From contig CM049314.1 in the NCBI GenBank assembly GCA_026874595.1, positions 65,818,800 to 65,882,799 on the forward strand: a stretch of DNA of 64,000 nt, in the 5' to 3' direction. The notes under the pieces are model-generated. The model worked only from the letters and a program-made list of their open reading frames with translations, was not told the origin of the DNA and did not search any database. Made by a program: the position numbers and the translations under genes. The DNA comes from Sipunculus nudus. Lineage: Eukaryota; Annelida; Sipuncula; Golfingiida; Sipunculidae. Positions 33,418 through 43,877 of the stretch are shown piece after piece (the stretch's first letter is position 1; each line of letters begins with the position of its first letter).

Positions 33418-33845
33418 ATTCGGTGGCCATCTTAGTCGTCATCTTGGATTTTGACCAAGATAACGTGATTCCCTCTTTGAAAATATTGAGTATGAGACAA
33501 TAATAATGTACCAAGTTTCATCCTTCTTTTATCTTTAGCACAAATCTCCTAAATATGCAGGTTCATCGCTGATATAATGGGAATATTACCAAAAGCTAGA
33601 TGCAAAACAGCTAATTAGTTCAAAAACTGAATTCCGCCACCCCTAAACCATAGAAATAGAGTATATTTATCTGGCGGCGATCTTGGCTGTCATCTTTGAT
33701 TTTTGTATAGATATATTTTCTGATCGGCCCCATATCTGAAATTCATCCAAAAAACACTGTTGCCAACTTTCATGATTCTTTCGTGTATTGCACAATTCTC
33801 CCAAATATGGCAGCTTAACCGCTGCACTATAATAAGCACCAATTA
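33418..33845. repeat. Two diverged tandem units with CATCTTGG motifs
   Basis: Unit 1 (33418-33585) and unit 2 (33678-33845) share GGTGGCCATCTTAGTCGTCA versus GGCGGCGATCTTGGCTGTCA. Next come CCAAGTTTCATCCTTCTTTT versus CCAACTTTCATGATTCTTTC, then ACAAATCTCCTAAATATG versus ACAATTCTCCCAAATATG. Start-to-start spacing is about 260 bp. The units read as consecutive copies of one longer element. Confidence 0.65.
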
Positions 33846-33894
33846 TTATGGCTGGACCTAGAACTTTCTAACTTAAACTTCAAGGAGACCTTGG

Positions 33895-34400
33895 GCAAAT
33901 CCCCTTTAACACCAGAGTTTAACTCATAATGCCCTATATTCTGTGAGGTATGATAGGAAAACCTAATTTTGAGCACCCAGAAATTCAGACATGGCCATAA
34001 TCTTAAATGTGGTATCCATGAAGAATCCAGTGTAAAATGTACCCTTGGAAATCAAAATAAGGACCCTGTGACTATATTCTATGAACATGATTTTAGCATT
34101 CTATTAGTCAGATGGGCACAAATGGTGCAGTTGGGCCTATAAACTTCTTAATTGGTTAAAATCCAGGGGGGGGGGGCCCTACAGGGCCCTGTAAAATTTT
34201 CTTCGAAACACTAAATAATGTCACTGTGACCCCTATTCTGTGATCATGTGGCATCAGACAAGTTAGGTGATCTCAAATCGAAGTAGTTGGACGTAGAGCT
34301 TTGCATCAAGAGAGTTCTTGGTAAAATCTTCTTGGGATTCCTAAATAAGGTCGCTGTATCCTTTTTTCTAAAGCCTTTAGGCAAGACGCCTGATTTTGAA
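33895..34400. repeat. Degenerate tandem units around AAATAAGGxCxCTGTG
   Basis: Three phrases, AAATAAGGACCCTGTGAC (about 34064), AAATAATGTCACTGTGAC (about 34212) and AAATAAGGTCGCTGTATCC (about 34342), are each preceded by a GTAAAAT phrase. Two are followed by a CTATTCTRTGA phrase. Spacing is about 130-150 bp. An 11-base G run at 34166-34176 lies between units. Confidence 0.5.
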
Positions 34401-34956
34401 TCATTTTTTTTCCACTGTGGAAATCATTTTATCCATTGTTCAAGGTTCCCTAACAATTTTTTTTTCACCATATCATAACATTTAAAATTAATACATGCAT
34501 CACCTGTACGTCCAGTTCAGCTGAGCGTCACGGTCTATGGTGCATTTGTTGAATGGTCTGAAGTCCAATGTACAAAAAAAATTAATGCCCATGTCTGTTC
34601 ATGTTCCTTCGATAACTCCATTTTCTGGAGAAAGTTTACTCATGTATATAAATTAATGTGATGAGTTAGTGAAAGCGTAATTCTCTAATTTTCTGGACAG
34701 ATTCGTGTTTGCAGTCCGCACTGAACATGATGTTGTACAAATGTACCTGGCCATAATGTTGTATGATTAGACTGTTCAGTACTGTAGGCTTATACTTGTG
34801 GCCAGCCTCACATATTACATAACATGGCCCAGAGTAGATCACTAGTTTGATTACCTGTTACCTAATATAAGCCACAACAGGGGCTGCATCTGGCTTTGTC
34901 AACGGCTGGATATAATTCAACATGACCCACAAATCCCAAATATGCTGACGTTAACG

Positions 34957-35403
34957 CTATGGACAATCGAGGGGTAAACGCTCGGTTCTCTCCGCTGCTG
35001 ACTGGGTTCAAGCCCCGGCGTGGCTATAAGAATGAACCGAAATGACCCGTCCAAGATCGGTGTTTTTCAGGGTCCTCTGCTTTCCTTCATCCCTAAAGAT
35101 CACCACCGTCCCAGCCACGGAGATTTAGTCATATTAGTTTGTATAACTTTATGTGCGGATAAAGTTTACATCTTCTATTTTTACGAAATATTGAAATATA
35201 AACTCACTTATTTTTCATGGATTGTGCAAATAGTTTTTTAAAACTAATTAAGACTGTAGGAGTGGAGGAAACCAGAGAACTTGGAGAAAAGCACCGACCT
35301 TGAACGTGCAAATATAGCCCACTCTCATAGCCACTCCGGGGATCGAACCTTGGTCGCCAGCGAAGAGAGCTGAGCGTTTTACCCCTCGACTGAACAGGTC
35401 CAA
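34957..35403. mobile_element. Inverted pair of family B SINEs, head-out
   Basis: A plus-strand family B copy (34957-35120; GACAATCGAGGGGTAAACGC, GGTTCAAGCCCC, CGGTGTTTTTCAGGGTCCTC) faces a minus-strand copy (35240-35403; GGAGAACCTGG-type and CTCCGGGGATCGAACC pieces, GCGTTTTACCCCTCGACTG). The tRNA-like heads are outermost and the bodies meet across about 120 bp of AT-rich spacer. That spacer's TATAAACTCACTTATTTTTC and GGATTGTGCAAATAG pieces also occur next to the 940-1192 copy. The whole can fold into one long hairpin. Confidence 0.7.
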
Positions 35404-35517
35404 ATTGTTATTAGTTATTTTTTTATTTATGTTAGGCCTCAGATAAATTCAGTTGAAAGAAGTCAGGAGTACTAAATGACATTGGCGTTTTATTTATTTT
35501 TTATATTTTTTTCCCAG

Positions 35518-35591
35518 GTGTACTGAAATACTGGAGATGTGAGATTACAAACAAAGTTGTACCAGAGGATTTTGTGAAAATGTTGTCATGA
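35518..35591 (+). CDS. Candidate terminal exon fragment (very tentative)
   Basis: A polypyrimidine stretch ending TTTTTTTCCCAG (35506-35517) is followed by an open phase that reads VLKYWRCEITNKVVPEDF, then VKMLS and TGA (35589-35591). Composition is unlike the surrounding AT-rich frames, but it is only 23 codons. No partner exon was identified. It could equally be chance. Confidence 0.15.
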
Positions 35592-36297
35592 ACAAAAGTT
35601 CCTTCTGATATTTGAGCAATATTTAATGCATTTTCTCTACTGCACACATATGATACGTTTCATACTTAGGGTCAATCAGAGCTCCGTACAGCAAAAAGCG
35701 ACCGTTTGAGACCTGCTTTTAATCAAAACTCATTAATTGAGCAAGCCACTTCAAGAGGTATAAATGTCATGTAAGGTCACAAATCGCGTACTTTAACGGG
35801 GACAATACCGAAACAATGAAGCACTGAGCGTTTCCAGGGAGTTAATTAACAACTAATTACTAAGCTGAATGAAGTGATTTGATTAGACTGAGATCGATTT
35901 AATGAAAATTTAGGTTTGAATGAAAAAGCGTTTCCACGCACACGTTAGCGCGTTTTTCTTCTCAGCTTTAGAAATCAGTGATGAAAATTCTTTCACATAT
36001 TTAATTATACCGTTGTGATCGATTTTCCCTAATGCGTACGCAGCACTAGTCTCTTGAAAGATTAGGAGCACTGTACATTGTACACTGAAGAGCAGTGCAA
36101 TTAATATTATTATTATTGTTCCAAAGTGTTATGAAAGTTACAATGCCTTGGTCTGATGACCAACATTTAATTATCACAAACGCCTAGTTATATTATAATG
36201 TCAATATTATAATGAAAACAATTTGGACTCCATGTGGGATAAATGGAATGAAGAATCATAGAGAATTTGTCAAAACCATACACCCATTTATTTATAT
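35592..36297. other. Gene-free AT-rich interval
   Basis: No exon, promoter or shared repeat was recognised. Confidence 0.4.
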
Positions 36298-36697
36298 ATT
36301 TATTGCCTACGCCATCAGGGTATGCGTTTATTCATGTTCATGTGTGTTTGTGTGTGTGTCGCTGTGGGTGTTTGTTCACAACATAACTTACGTGATCATG
36401 AATTGAATCTCATGACATTTTCAGGGCATTTCGGGAATGGACCAAGGAAGAATCGATTAGATTTTGGTGTGCAACAAAATCCATTCTGGGGCGTCATCAA
36501 AGAATATCGTAAATGTAATCACTTGAGAACGAATGAACCGGCGTATATGGGCTAAATATAAGTGAATGCAGACAAGGTCCAGCCTCATGCTTCTCGCAGT
36601 TCTGAGGTTAGAGGATGCACCCCTTGTTTTAGGAGCATCCAACCATCGTGACCCCAATATGACGGAGACATATTTCCATTGGAATGTAGATTAATAA
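36298..36697 (-). repeat. Family D-pal repeat
   Basis: Read on the minus strand it starts near AATGGAAATATGTCTCCGTC with a decayed GCATTCC palindrome. It contains CATTCGTTCTCAAGTGATTA, GACGCCCCAGAATGG, TCCATTCCCGAAATGCCCTG and a CACACACAC tract. It ends near GGCGTAGGCAATA. Copy 37168-37480 lies only about 470 bp away in the opposite orientation, making an inverted pair. Confidence 0.6.
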
Positions 36698-37167
36698 TTT
36701 ATTTATTTAATCATATTTATACAGGATTTATACCCGTTCAGACAAGATTGTCTGATATGCCAGAGTGATCTTTTAGGCAAAAGAGTATATACAATGAAAA
36801 ATTATGAAACATACAATTAATTCTTACAATATAATAAAAGTGGCTTTTGACCAAACTAAAAATATATAAATGTGACATGCAACATAATAAACAGTGCACT
36901 CACGAAAATGAGATCTAGGAAATATAGCAGAATATGAAATGAAATGTCTTATATGACATGTATAGTAGCATTAAGACATAAAGGAGGTGTCAACCGCAAA
37001 CGTGATCATTTTGTTAAAGACATTTAATGTGTTCATTGAAATAGGACCTCTGCATGATAATGATTTCTTTAAGTAATCTGTGCGACGTTTGGGTTATAAA
37101 AGAAATAAAGGTTTCATATAAGAAAAGGACATAGGTGACAGGTGTTATTTTAAAATTCATAGAAACT
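36698..37167. other. AT-rich spacer between inverted D-pal repeats
   Basis: Starts with AATAATTTATTTATTTAATC, a composition often seen at LINE 3' ends. No LINE body was recognised. Nothing else stands out. Confidence 0.35.
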
Positions 37168-37480
37168 TATAAGCTGCATTCCAAGGAATACACGCCTCCT
37201 CCAAGTTAGTATTTACTTATATATTACTTATATATAACAATATTCCGAGGTTCATTCGTGCATAAGTGACTGTTCGGCCGTGATAATTCCGTGATGTCGC
37301 TCCTGAACCCGAATTATGTGCCAGATCCACACCAAAATGTAATACATTCTTCCCATTCCCGAAATGCCCTGAAAATTTCATGAGAGTTATTTTGTGAACA
37401 AACCGCACAAACACACACACAAACAAACACACGAACCGAGATGACGGCATACACTCCTGGCGGAGGCAATAATACTTTAG
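37168..37480 (+). repeat. Family D-pal repeat
   Basis: Starts with GCTGCATTCCAAGGAATACA. It continues with GGTTCATTCGTGCATAAGTG, TATGTGCCAGATCCACACCA, CCATTCCCGAAATGCCCTG and an ACACACACA tract, and ends with CCTGGCGGAGGCAATAAT. This copy defines the 3' end of the family best. Confidence 0.65.
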
Positions 37481-38155
37481 CTACTGCATTTCACTGGATT
37501 TTAAGCAGGGGCGTCGGTACAGAGGATGAAGTGTAAGGGTCGGTCGGGGGTATATATGAGATCAGCTTTAACAAGGGGGGGGGGATGATCAGTGTAATCA
37601 ACCCCTCAGCTATTCAGAAAACAAGATTCATACATGGTAAATATGAATAATTAGAAATGAATATAAAATATGAAATTAATATGAAATATATAAATGATCA
37701 GAATGATAGGGTTTAGTATCATTGCTCTCTGTCTGCTTTATGGACCAGTATATGAGCATTCTATAACAGATGGGTTATCACCCGCCAGATAAATCTATCA
37801 AAAGATTAGACCCAGCTAAAAGTAATCTGTAATTTGTCATAAGGCCTACACCAACATTTGTTATTGCCCCCCCCCCCCCCCCATCTCTGATACATTGGCT
37901 ATGGGACTATTGTGTGTTAAACTCTCAGACTCGCTGTACGGCCACGAGATGGGTCCTTGTGTAGTAGATGATTTCATCAAATGGTGAAAATTTCAGCTGT
38001 GGTTGTGATTGTGATTAGTCATTATGAGTTTGAATAATCATTGTGCCTTTTATGGGGAGATACCACATTCATTAAAGATTGTACAGAGGGATCTCTGTTT
38101 AAACATGTCACATTGACTGTTAAGTTCTCAATGAGAAATTACGCCTTTTGCGAAT
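37481..38155. other. Gene-free interval with G and C runs
   Basis: A 10-base G run (37575-37584) and a 16-base C run (37867-37882) are present; otherwise nothing was recognised. Confidence 0.4.
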
Positions 38156-38430
38156 TTTAGTTATCTTAGGGTGAAATGGTCAAATGGTCAAAGTACAGCT
38201 TTTTGCAATTACAAATGTTGCCAAGATACCAAAGAGGGACAACCAATTTCTTCCGGTAAAGCCTATAAGAACTGTCATATTAATATCTTATTCCTTTTAA
38301 ATAAACATAAACAGGACGTACAAATTGAACTCAAGTTATATATATATCACGTTTACACACCCGGGCAAGAAAACATTATAGTCGCATTATCAATGTTATT
38401 ACAAAACTGTAAAATAATTATGTCAGCGTT
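38155..38430 (+). pseudogene. Possible RNase H remnant of a retroelement
   Basis: The frame around 38171-38410 reads KWSNGQSTAFCNYK, then KKG-free filler, HINILFLLNKHKQDVQ, and IYHVYTPGQENIIVALSMLL. The last piece resembles the RNase H ending H-x-P-G-x-x-N-x-x-A-D-x-L-S-R, and WSNGQSTA resembles the upstream S-D-N-x-x-T-A motif. This spacing is seen in RNases H of LTR and DIRS-type elements. The catalytic Asp residues are lost. No RT or terminal repeats were found nearby, so this is a fragment at best. Confidence 0.3.
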
Positions 38431-38520
38431 ATTTAAACAGGTAAAAGTGTACCTCAGGTACAAGAAGGTCAACAAAACTTTCAAATAACAGGTAAATATG
38501 TGTGTAAGAGAGATGGCGTC

Positions 38521-38555
38521 GCCCGGCCTTTACTCGCACTGATCAGAGGCCGGGC
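38521..38555. other. GC-rich hairpin
   Basis: GCCCGGCCT (38521-38529) and AGGCCGGGC (38547-38555) are perfect 9-base complementary arms with a 17-base loop. They lie in a locally GC-rich stretch (38510-38790) of unknown nature. Confidence 0.6.
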
Positions 38556-38890
38556 CGCTCAATCAGCTCTGCTTTGTTTTTCGGGACCTCTGAGAGCTTC
38601 TGAGAGTCTTTCGGGATCTCCCGGGATTTAATGCAGCTCAATAGAAGATTAAGCGAATCAGCGTTTGTTACCCGGTGCCTGGGTGCTTTTACAAAGTCCA
38701 CAGATATCTGTACATGATGATAATCCTCGCGGCCCGGGCCCCCGACTTTGTCGAGTAAAATCGGCTTTTAGCGTACTTCAGGCCCGCATCCTAAAATCGT
38801 TATTTCTGTCACAGTAGTGTCACGGGTCTTTCGCTGCACAAGTGCCTGATAGGTTATGGGTAAATCGGGTCCCGTCTGTGTTTTTTTTTA

Positions 38891-39195
38891 ACCGGCTTCT
38901 GAAATCTAGGGACAAAGCACACAGACTTTAAAGCTGGAAATCATTGAGTTCGAATCTCCGAGGAGCGTTGAGATTTTTCACGGCAGAGCGCTTCCTAGGC
39001 TTAAATGAAAAGCCTTGTTTCACTCAAAAACGAATGCACCTTTCGGGGGTTCATCGATGGTACAGCCCAGCAACTTGGTTGATTAACTATCGAGGACCCG
39101 CAGGTGAGGTTGTAACCGGGCCGGGTAAACACCAATATAAAAAATAGAGGAAGTGTGTGCCAGCGCACTGTTACAGAGAAAAAGAATTCTGTTAA
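38891..39195 (+). mobile_element. tRNA-derived SINE, family A
   Basis: The head has ACCGGCTTCTGAAATC and a B-box-like TTGAGTTCGAATCTCC. The body has GCACCTTTCGGGGGTTCATC, CAGCAACTTGGTTG and ACCCGCAGGTGAGG, and the tail ends at AGAATTCTG. The order is as in the 16451 copy. It is preceded by a T run (38881-38889). Confidence 0.8.
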
Positions 39196-40480
39196 GCTGG
39201 CATAAAATGTTAGGTCCTGTCTGAATAAGCTCGAAATAACTTCCTTTTTGCCATCTGTTGATGGTGAAATGATTTGGATAATCACGTATAGTTACCAACT
39301 GGTTCTATGAGCAAATTTGTTATGTACAAATCTCTCTGACCATAGACTGATTCATAGCGACTGATTTTTCAACAATTTTATTAGTCAGTACATTGCATTA
39401 TATCCAAACGATGAAGGCCTAATTAAAGTAAGTGCTGGACCAGTGCGTGTAAAACCTGAATTCATGAAGGCTCGAAAAAACATACATCTATAATCTGTAA
39501 AATAAAGAAACAATCATCAACTAAACATTTTCTGAGCTTAGCCTCTATCTAGCTGGGGGTCCGAGGACGCCTAAACACATGGCTCCGGTTCCCTCTATTA
39601 CGGTATACCCTAGCTCAAACGATGTCCCTACGAAAGATTGCGATTGGCCCGTCAACTTTTTTTGGAATGCTTGCGCGGAATGCACCAGCCAGGGTTAATA
39701 TAGGCACAGGAATACAAAAAAGGATACTCTTCGTACAGGCGCAAGGCTTGAATTTGAATGAGGAGGGAGTTTGTCATAGAAGAAGCCGGATTAACGCACT
39801 TTGCTGACCACGCCAACGTCGCTGAATCAAAGTAGGATACGTGTATGATGTCACGCACGTGTGGACGTACTGGTTATGAATATACAAAGTTATCGTAGTC
39901 ACAAATATTTTTTGTTCAAAATTATTAGTAATAACTGTCAGAAATGTTATGTCCTTCAAAATAAAGTACGAGTGTCCGTTGTACCAGGGTACGATGTCGT
40001 GGAATATGTTGTGCCTGAATTATACTTAAACCGCCTGAAGCCTAGACTATCGTCACGCAGTGTCACCATTCACGCCTCGCTAATTAAACTTGTTAGAGTA
40101 ATTATTCCCTAAAGGTAAAATGTTATGCCTGGGGGCTGGATCGACGTGTCGCAACGATACAAGATCGCGCACCTGGAGGACTACGTACAGATAAATACCT
40201 TGACATTCGAGCCTTTCCTGTTAATATGGCCTATTAGCGTTCCGGTGACTGCTGTGTATAGTGTAAATGTTCCCATTTAACAGGTGGACTTTACTTAACT
40301 AACGTAAAGATGTTACCAGGGGCATCAAAAACGTCTTTGGCAATGAGGACTGATTTTCAAAGAAACTACATGTGCATGTGAAAACCTGCATAAAGAAAGC
40401 TTGAGAAAATGTAATTGTTATAGCAGTATTTTAAACTATTGTGAATGAATTGTGTAGGTATCAGTTCATTGACAATTTAT
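39196..40480. other. Gene-free interval upstream of a candidate exon
   Basis: No shared repeat was recognised. A few frames of 60-83 codons lack motifs. If the exon at 40493 is real this could be intron. Confidence 0.35.
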
Positions 40481-40492
40481 CTTTATTGACAG

Positions 40493-40670
40493 TGGCACTT
40501 AATCGTTGCCACGCAATTCCTCCTAACCATGCTTTGGAAGATGCTGAGTCTATCCTAAGAGATCATGTTTCATATTATCCTATAAATCCTGCAGCATATG
40601 ACATTATAACAGAAGTTTTTCGAAGACTTTATAGCAGCGCAGTCTATCAGAACGCCAGCGTATCAGGCAG
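40493..40670 (+). CDS. Candidate internal coding exon, product unknown
   Basis: A TTTATCTTTATTGACAG acceptor (ending at 40492) and a CAG/GTGAAC donor (GT at 40671) bracket a 178-nt open phase. It reads ALNRCHAIPPNHALEDAESI, then LRDHVSYYPINPAAYDII, then TEVFRRLYSSAVYQNASVSG. The amino-acid composition is balanced, unlike chance frames in this AT-rich DNA, and length and boundaries suit an animal exon. I do not recognise the family. Transposon-derived coding sequence or chance remain possible. No neighbouring exon was found. Confidence 0.3.
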
Positions 40671-40857
40671 GTGAACTCAGTCCATGGAAAACCAGTCCCG
40701 GACGACCCAGGTCAAAGACCCGTTTGACTGAAGAACGGGTAAACAGCTAGAAGATTTTATTTTTATACTTTGTGCCTTAAGGATGAACTTTTTTATAAAT
40801 CATTGGTATTTTATAAAATTCATATATGGTAATTAAGTAATTCTCTATAATGTATAC

Positions 40858-41078
40858 GGCACACAAAGGAATAAACAATTAATAATAATCATTCATGTAT
40901 CTAATGCATTTGCATATAGCTATCTATGCGTCATAGCGTTCTACATTTTTGTTGGTATCCTTGACTTTTTTTATCAAAGTAACCGCAATAACGTATTTAT
41001 AGATTATCCTTAATTATCAATAATTCTTTATGATTAATAAGTTCTTAACAGCCTTTTAATTTATTGTTTGAGTAGTTA
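40858..41078 (+). repeat. Local duplication, copy 1
   Basis: GGCACACAAAGGAATAAAC, ATGCATTTGCATATAGCTAT, GCGTCATAGCGTTCTACATT and GGTATCCTTGAC recur in the same order and orientation at 41750-41962. They are followed in both by TTAATTTATTGTTTGAGT. Copies are about 890 bp apart and noticeably diverged. No target duplication was seen. Confidence 0.75.
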
Positions 41079-41344
41079 GTATTATATTATCAGAACTGAT
41101 AAACTATACACTTTGCGATGCCATTTTCGAAGACATATAATTTGGTTATATAGAGTTGTGTGCTCGTGTATGTTTGTGAGGAGGTGGGGTGATGGGATAG
41201 ACATGCAATAATTTAAGCTAGCTCAAGATATGGCAAGGCATATGTTAAAATTCAAATTAGATTTGTTTGTAACTGTGTATATGTGTCCTTAACTGTCTTG
41301 ACATTAAGACATAACTGTCTTGACACCATTGACGTAGAAGCAGT

Positions 41345-41730
41345 GGTGTCAATTGATCTTCAAGGGTGAGGGATTGGGGGTGATTCGCAGGCATGGGAGT
41401 GTAATAAAAGTTGGGAAAACTTTTTGTAAACATATACACACACACACACACGTATATATATATAAATATATATTTATTATTTTCTATGTGACACATTTGA
41501 AAAAATATATAACAGTTAAGAATGTTTTTTTTAAATAGATTATTATGTTTTCAGTATGGTTAATTCTAAACCAGGTTTAAATATAAAATAGTTCATAGAA
41601 AACTCAGAAATGAAACAAAAGTCTATAATTCAATTTTTTTTTTATATATTAATGTTATTCTCTGAATTGTAGGGAAATAATAAATTGTCTATCCCCATTG
41701 CTAAAAAGTGTGTGTAGGGGGATATAATTA
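41345..41730 (+). repeat. Family E interspersed repeat (diverged)
   Basis: GATCTTCAAGGGTGAGGG, ATTCGCAGGCATGGGAGT, a CA/TA microsatellite (41435-41475), AATTCTAAACCAGGTTTAAA and a TTGCTAAAAAGTG...GGGGATATA end parallel the 11465-11965 copy. It lies between the two copies of the local duplication. Confidence 0.6.
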
Positions 41731-41749
41731 ATTCTTCTTAATTTATACA

Positions 41750-41962
41750 GCACAAAGGAATAAGCAATTAATAATCATTCAGGTATCTAATGCATCTGCA
41801 TATAGCTATTGATGCGTCATAGCGTTCTACATTTTTGGTCGGTATCCTTGACATTTTTATACAAAGTGCCCACAATAAGGTATTACTATAAAAATATTAA
41901 TCATCAATAATTCATTATTACTAACTACTTCTCAATAACTTATTAATTTATTGTTTGAGTCC
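41750..41962 (+). repeat. Local duplication, copy 2
   Basis: See copy 1 at 40858-41078: the shared phrases occur in the same order. The end runs directly into a GAGTCC short-repeat cluster. Confidence 0.75.
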
Positions 41963-42052
41963 AAACCTCCGAGTCTAAATACAAGTCCGAGCCCAGGACC
42001 CTAAAGTCCAAGTTCGAGTCCAAGTCCTTTATAAGTGGACTCGAGCTCAGAC
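41955..42052. repeat. GAGTCC short-repeat cluster
   Basis: GAGTCCAAACCTCCGAGTC, AAGTTCGAGTCCAAGTCC and GTGGACTCGAGCTC form a degenerate 6-base-period cluster. It is inverted relative to the two at 13082 and 13358. Confidence 0.6.
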
Positions 42053-42900
42053 TATCGTTGTTACTCAATAAAATGATGCATTTTAACATAGTGATAAATC
42101 AATCCACCCGTTATATGTCTTTGTTAATGATGCACGTCTTCCAACGGTTATGTGATTGGCAGTCAAGTCGTGTGAGGTCCAAGAAATGACGGCGGTTAAC
42201 AGAGGGATGGAATAAATGCTTTTTTTTGTACAATCACCTATACATTTTGTGTTAATTCCTCAGTCATAGCCTAATGTTATGAATTCTGCCTGTGTACAGC
42301 AAAAACAAAGAATTAGTATTAAAAAAGTGATATAATACAGCATCAATTGTTTACTAAAAATATTATAGTGTTACTGAAATGAATATGTTTTACTTGTTCG
42401 GAGGTTTTTAGAAATATAAAGAATATTTTAAAGGATTGAAATATGAATATGTTTTTACTTGTTTTGAGGTTGTTTGATATATAAAGAAATTTTGTAAGAC
42501 CCCCGTTGCACCCCCCCCCCCCCCCATTCTGAATGCGTAGCTCATATCTCTCTAATTAAGCAAACGTTTTTCTTCTAAAAAATAAATTGACCTTTCAAGA
42601 TCTTATCTCTACATCTAAATGACTGTACCCATTTTTCAGCTGACTTGTTGACCTTGTAATATACAGCAGACCTATCCATTAGAGGTAGCGTTTAAATATT
42701 TAACGATGATAACCCTCTCCCAGTCACGGAGATGTATGTGCTAAAATATTAATACAGTTAGGTTGAAAAGCCTGCACAGATCACGTGATGTACATTTTAA
42801 AACTTCTGCGGGGCGCAACCTGCATCTTACATTACAGGAATGCATTTCATTTGACTGCCATAGATTACAGGATTGCATTTGATTTGACTGACGTTGATTA
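42053..42900. other. Gene-free interval with a poly(C) run
   Basis: A 15-base C run lies at 42511-42525. No exon or shared repeat was seen. Confidence 0.4.
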
Positions 42901-42939
42901 AAGGAATGGAATGCGATCGCTGCGTGAGCAGCAAGCCCA

Positions 42940-43584
42940 AAACATTCTTCAGCGCGCGTCACGCGTGCGTCAAGCGTCAAAAGAGCACAACACGTGCGGC
43001 TCCAGACAAATTCAAAACACACTAACGCGCGCGTTACGTGTGCATCAAGCGTCAAGCGTGCACAACGCGTGCGGCTCGCGACAAATTCAAAACACACTAA
43101 CGCGGCTACAACGTCAGATTTGATGGTATTTTCCAAGCACCTTTTGTATTTTTTTGTTTTTCTTTGTAAAAATTTTAATCTTGATAATTAGTTTTGATTT
43201 AATTGTATACAAATATGTATCTGTTGACCAAACATGTTCTAAATATAACAGAACTCAGTCACTATTCTTAACGATATATTATATATCTGTGTTGCTTTGT
43301 TGCCGGTTTTCTATCCAGATACACATCAGTAATTATAGTTCAACTAATTATTACAAAAGTTTTACCCGCGGATTAATATAGAATGCGAGTGCTGGGGGAG
43401 GGAAACCATCTCTTAACTTATGTCATTATCAGGTATCCCCACGCGGCAAGCGAGAGTCATGCGTCAAAAATCGCTTCATACGTGTGTCGCTTGAAGCCCA
43501 CGTAACGCGCGCGTTAGTGTGTTTACTATATATAGACTGAAGCAACATTTCCCAGATTAAACGCTTGACGCGAGACGCACGCGT
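42940..43584. repeat. GC-armed foldback element with 75-bp tandem units
   Basis: The left arm (about 42945-43115) contains a 75-bp tandem unit: GACAAATTCAAAACACACTA recurs at 43005 and 43080, and the flanking GTCAAGCGT and GTGCGGCTC phrases recur with it. The right arm (about 43440-43584) has AACGCGCGCGTTAGTGTGTT and ACGCTTGACGCGAGACGCAC, reverse complements of left-arm phrases. An AT-rich loop separates the arms. CpG-rich ACGCG runs stand out strongly from the surrounding DNA. Confidence 0.6.
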
Positions 43585-43877
43585 TAAGGCACGGCAACAC
43601 CGAACGCTGCGCTGCGCCTGGCCGGGCCGCGCCGCGCCGCGCTGAGCTGCGCTTTGCAGCGCCGCGCTAGACGGCGCTACGAAGCGCTGCAAATACTTCA
43701 CTGAATAAACGGCTGGGCATTTTTGCGGCGGTGCAATGCGGAGAATTTTGAACTTTTTCAGCTTTGTCTTGCAGCGCTGCGAAGCACAGTGTGGACACCA
43801 TAGTGTATTTGCATGTACTCAACATTTTCCGCAGCGCAGCGTTGCGCGGCGCAGCGTTCGGTGTGGTCGAACCTTTA
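43583..43877. mobile_element. GC-rich MITE with CACCGAACGCTGCGC ends
   Basis: The left end AAGGCACGGCAACACCGAAC, then GCTGCGCTGCGC, is the inverted repeat of the right end GCGCGGCGCAGCGTTCGGTG, then TGGTCGAACCTTT. TTAAGG on the left faces CCTTTAG on the right, so a TTAA or TWA target is possible but not certain. The interior (about 43720-43830) is ordinary in composition. It abuts the 42940-43584 foldback, so one element appears to have inserted at the edge of the other. Confidence 0.65.
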
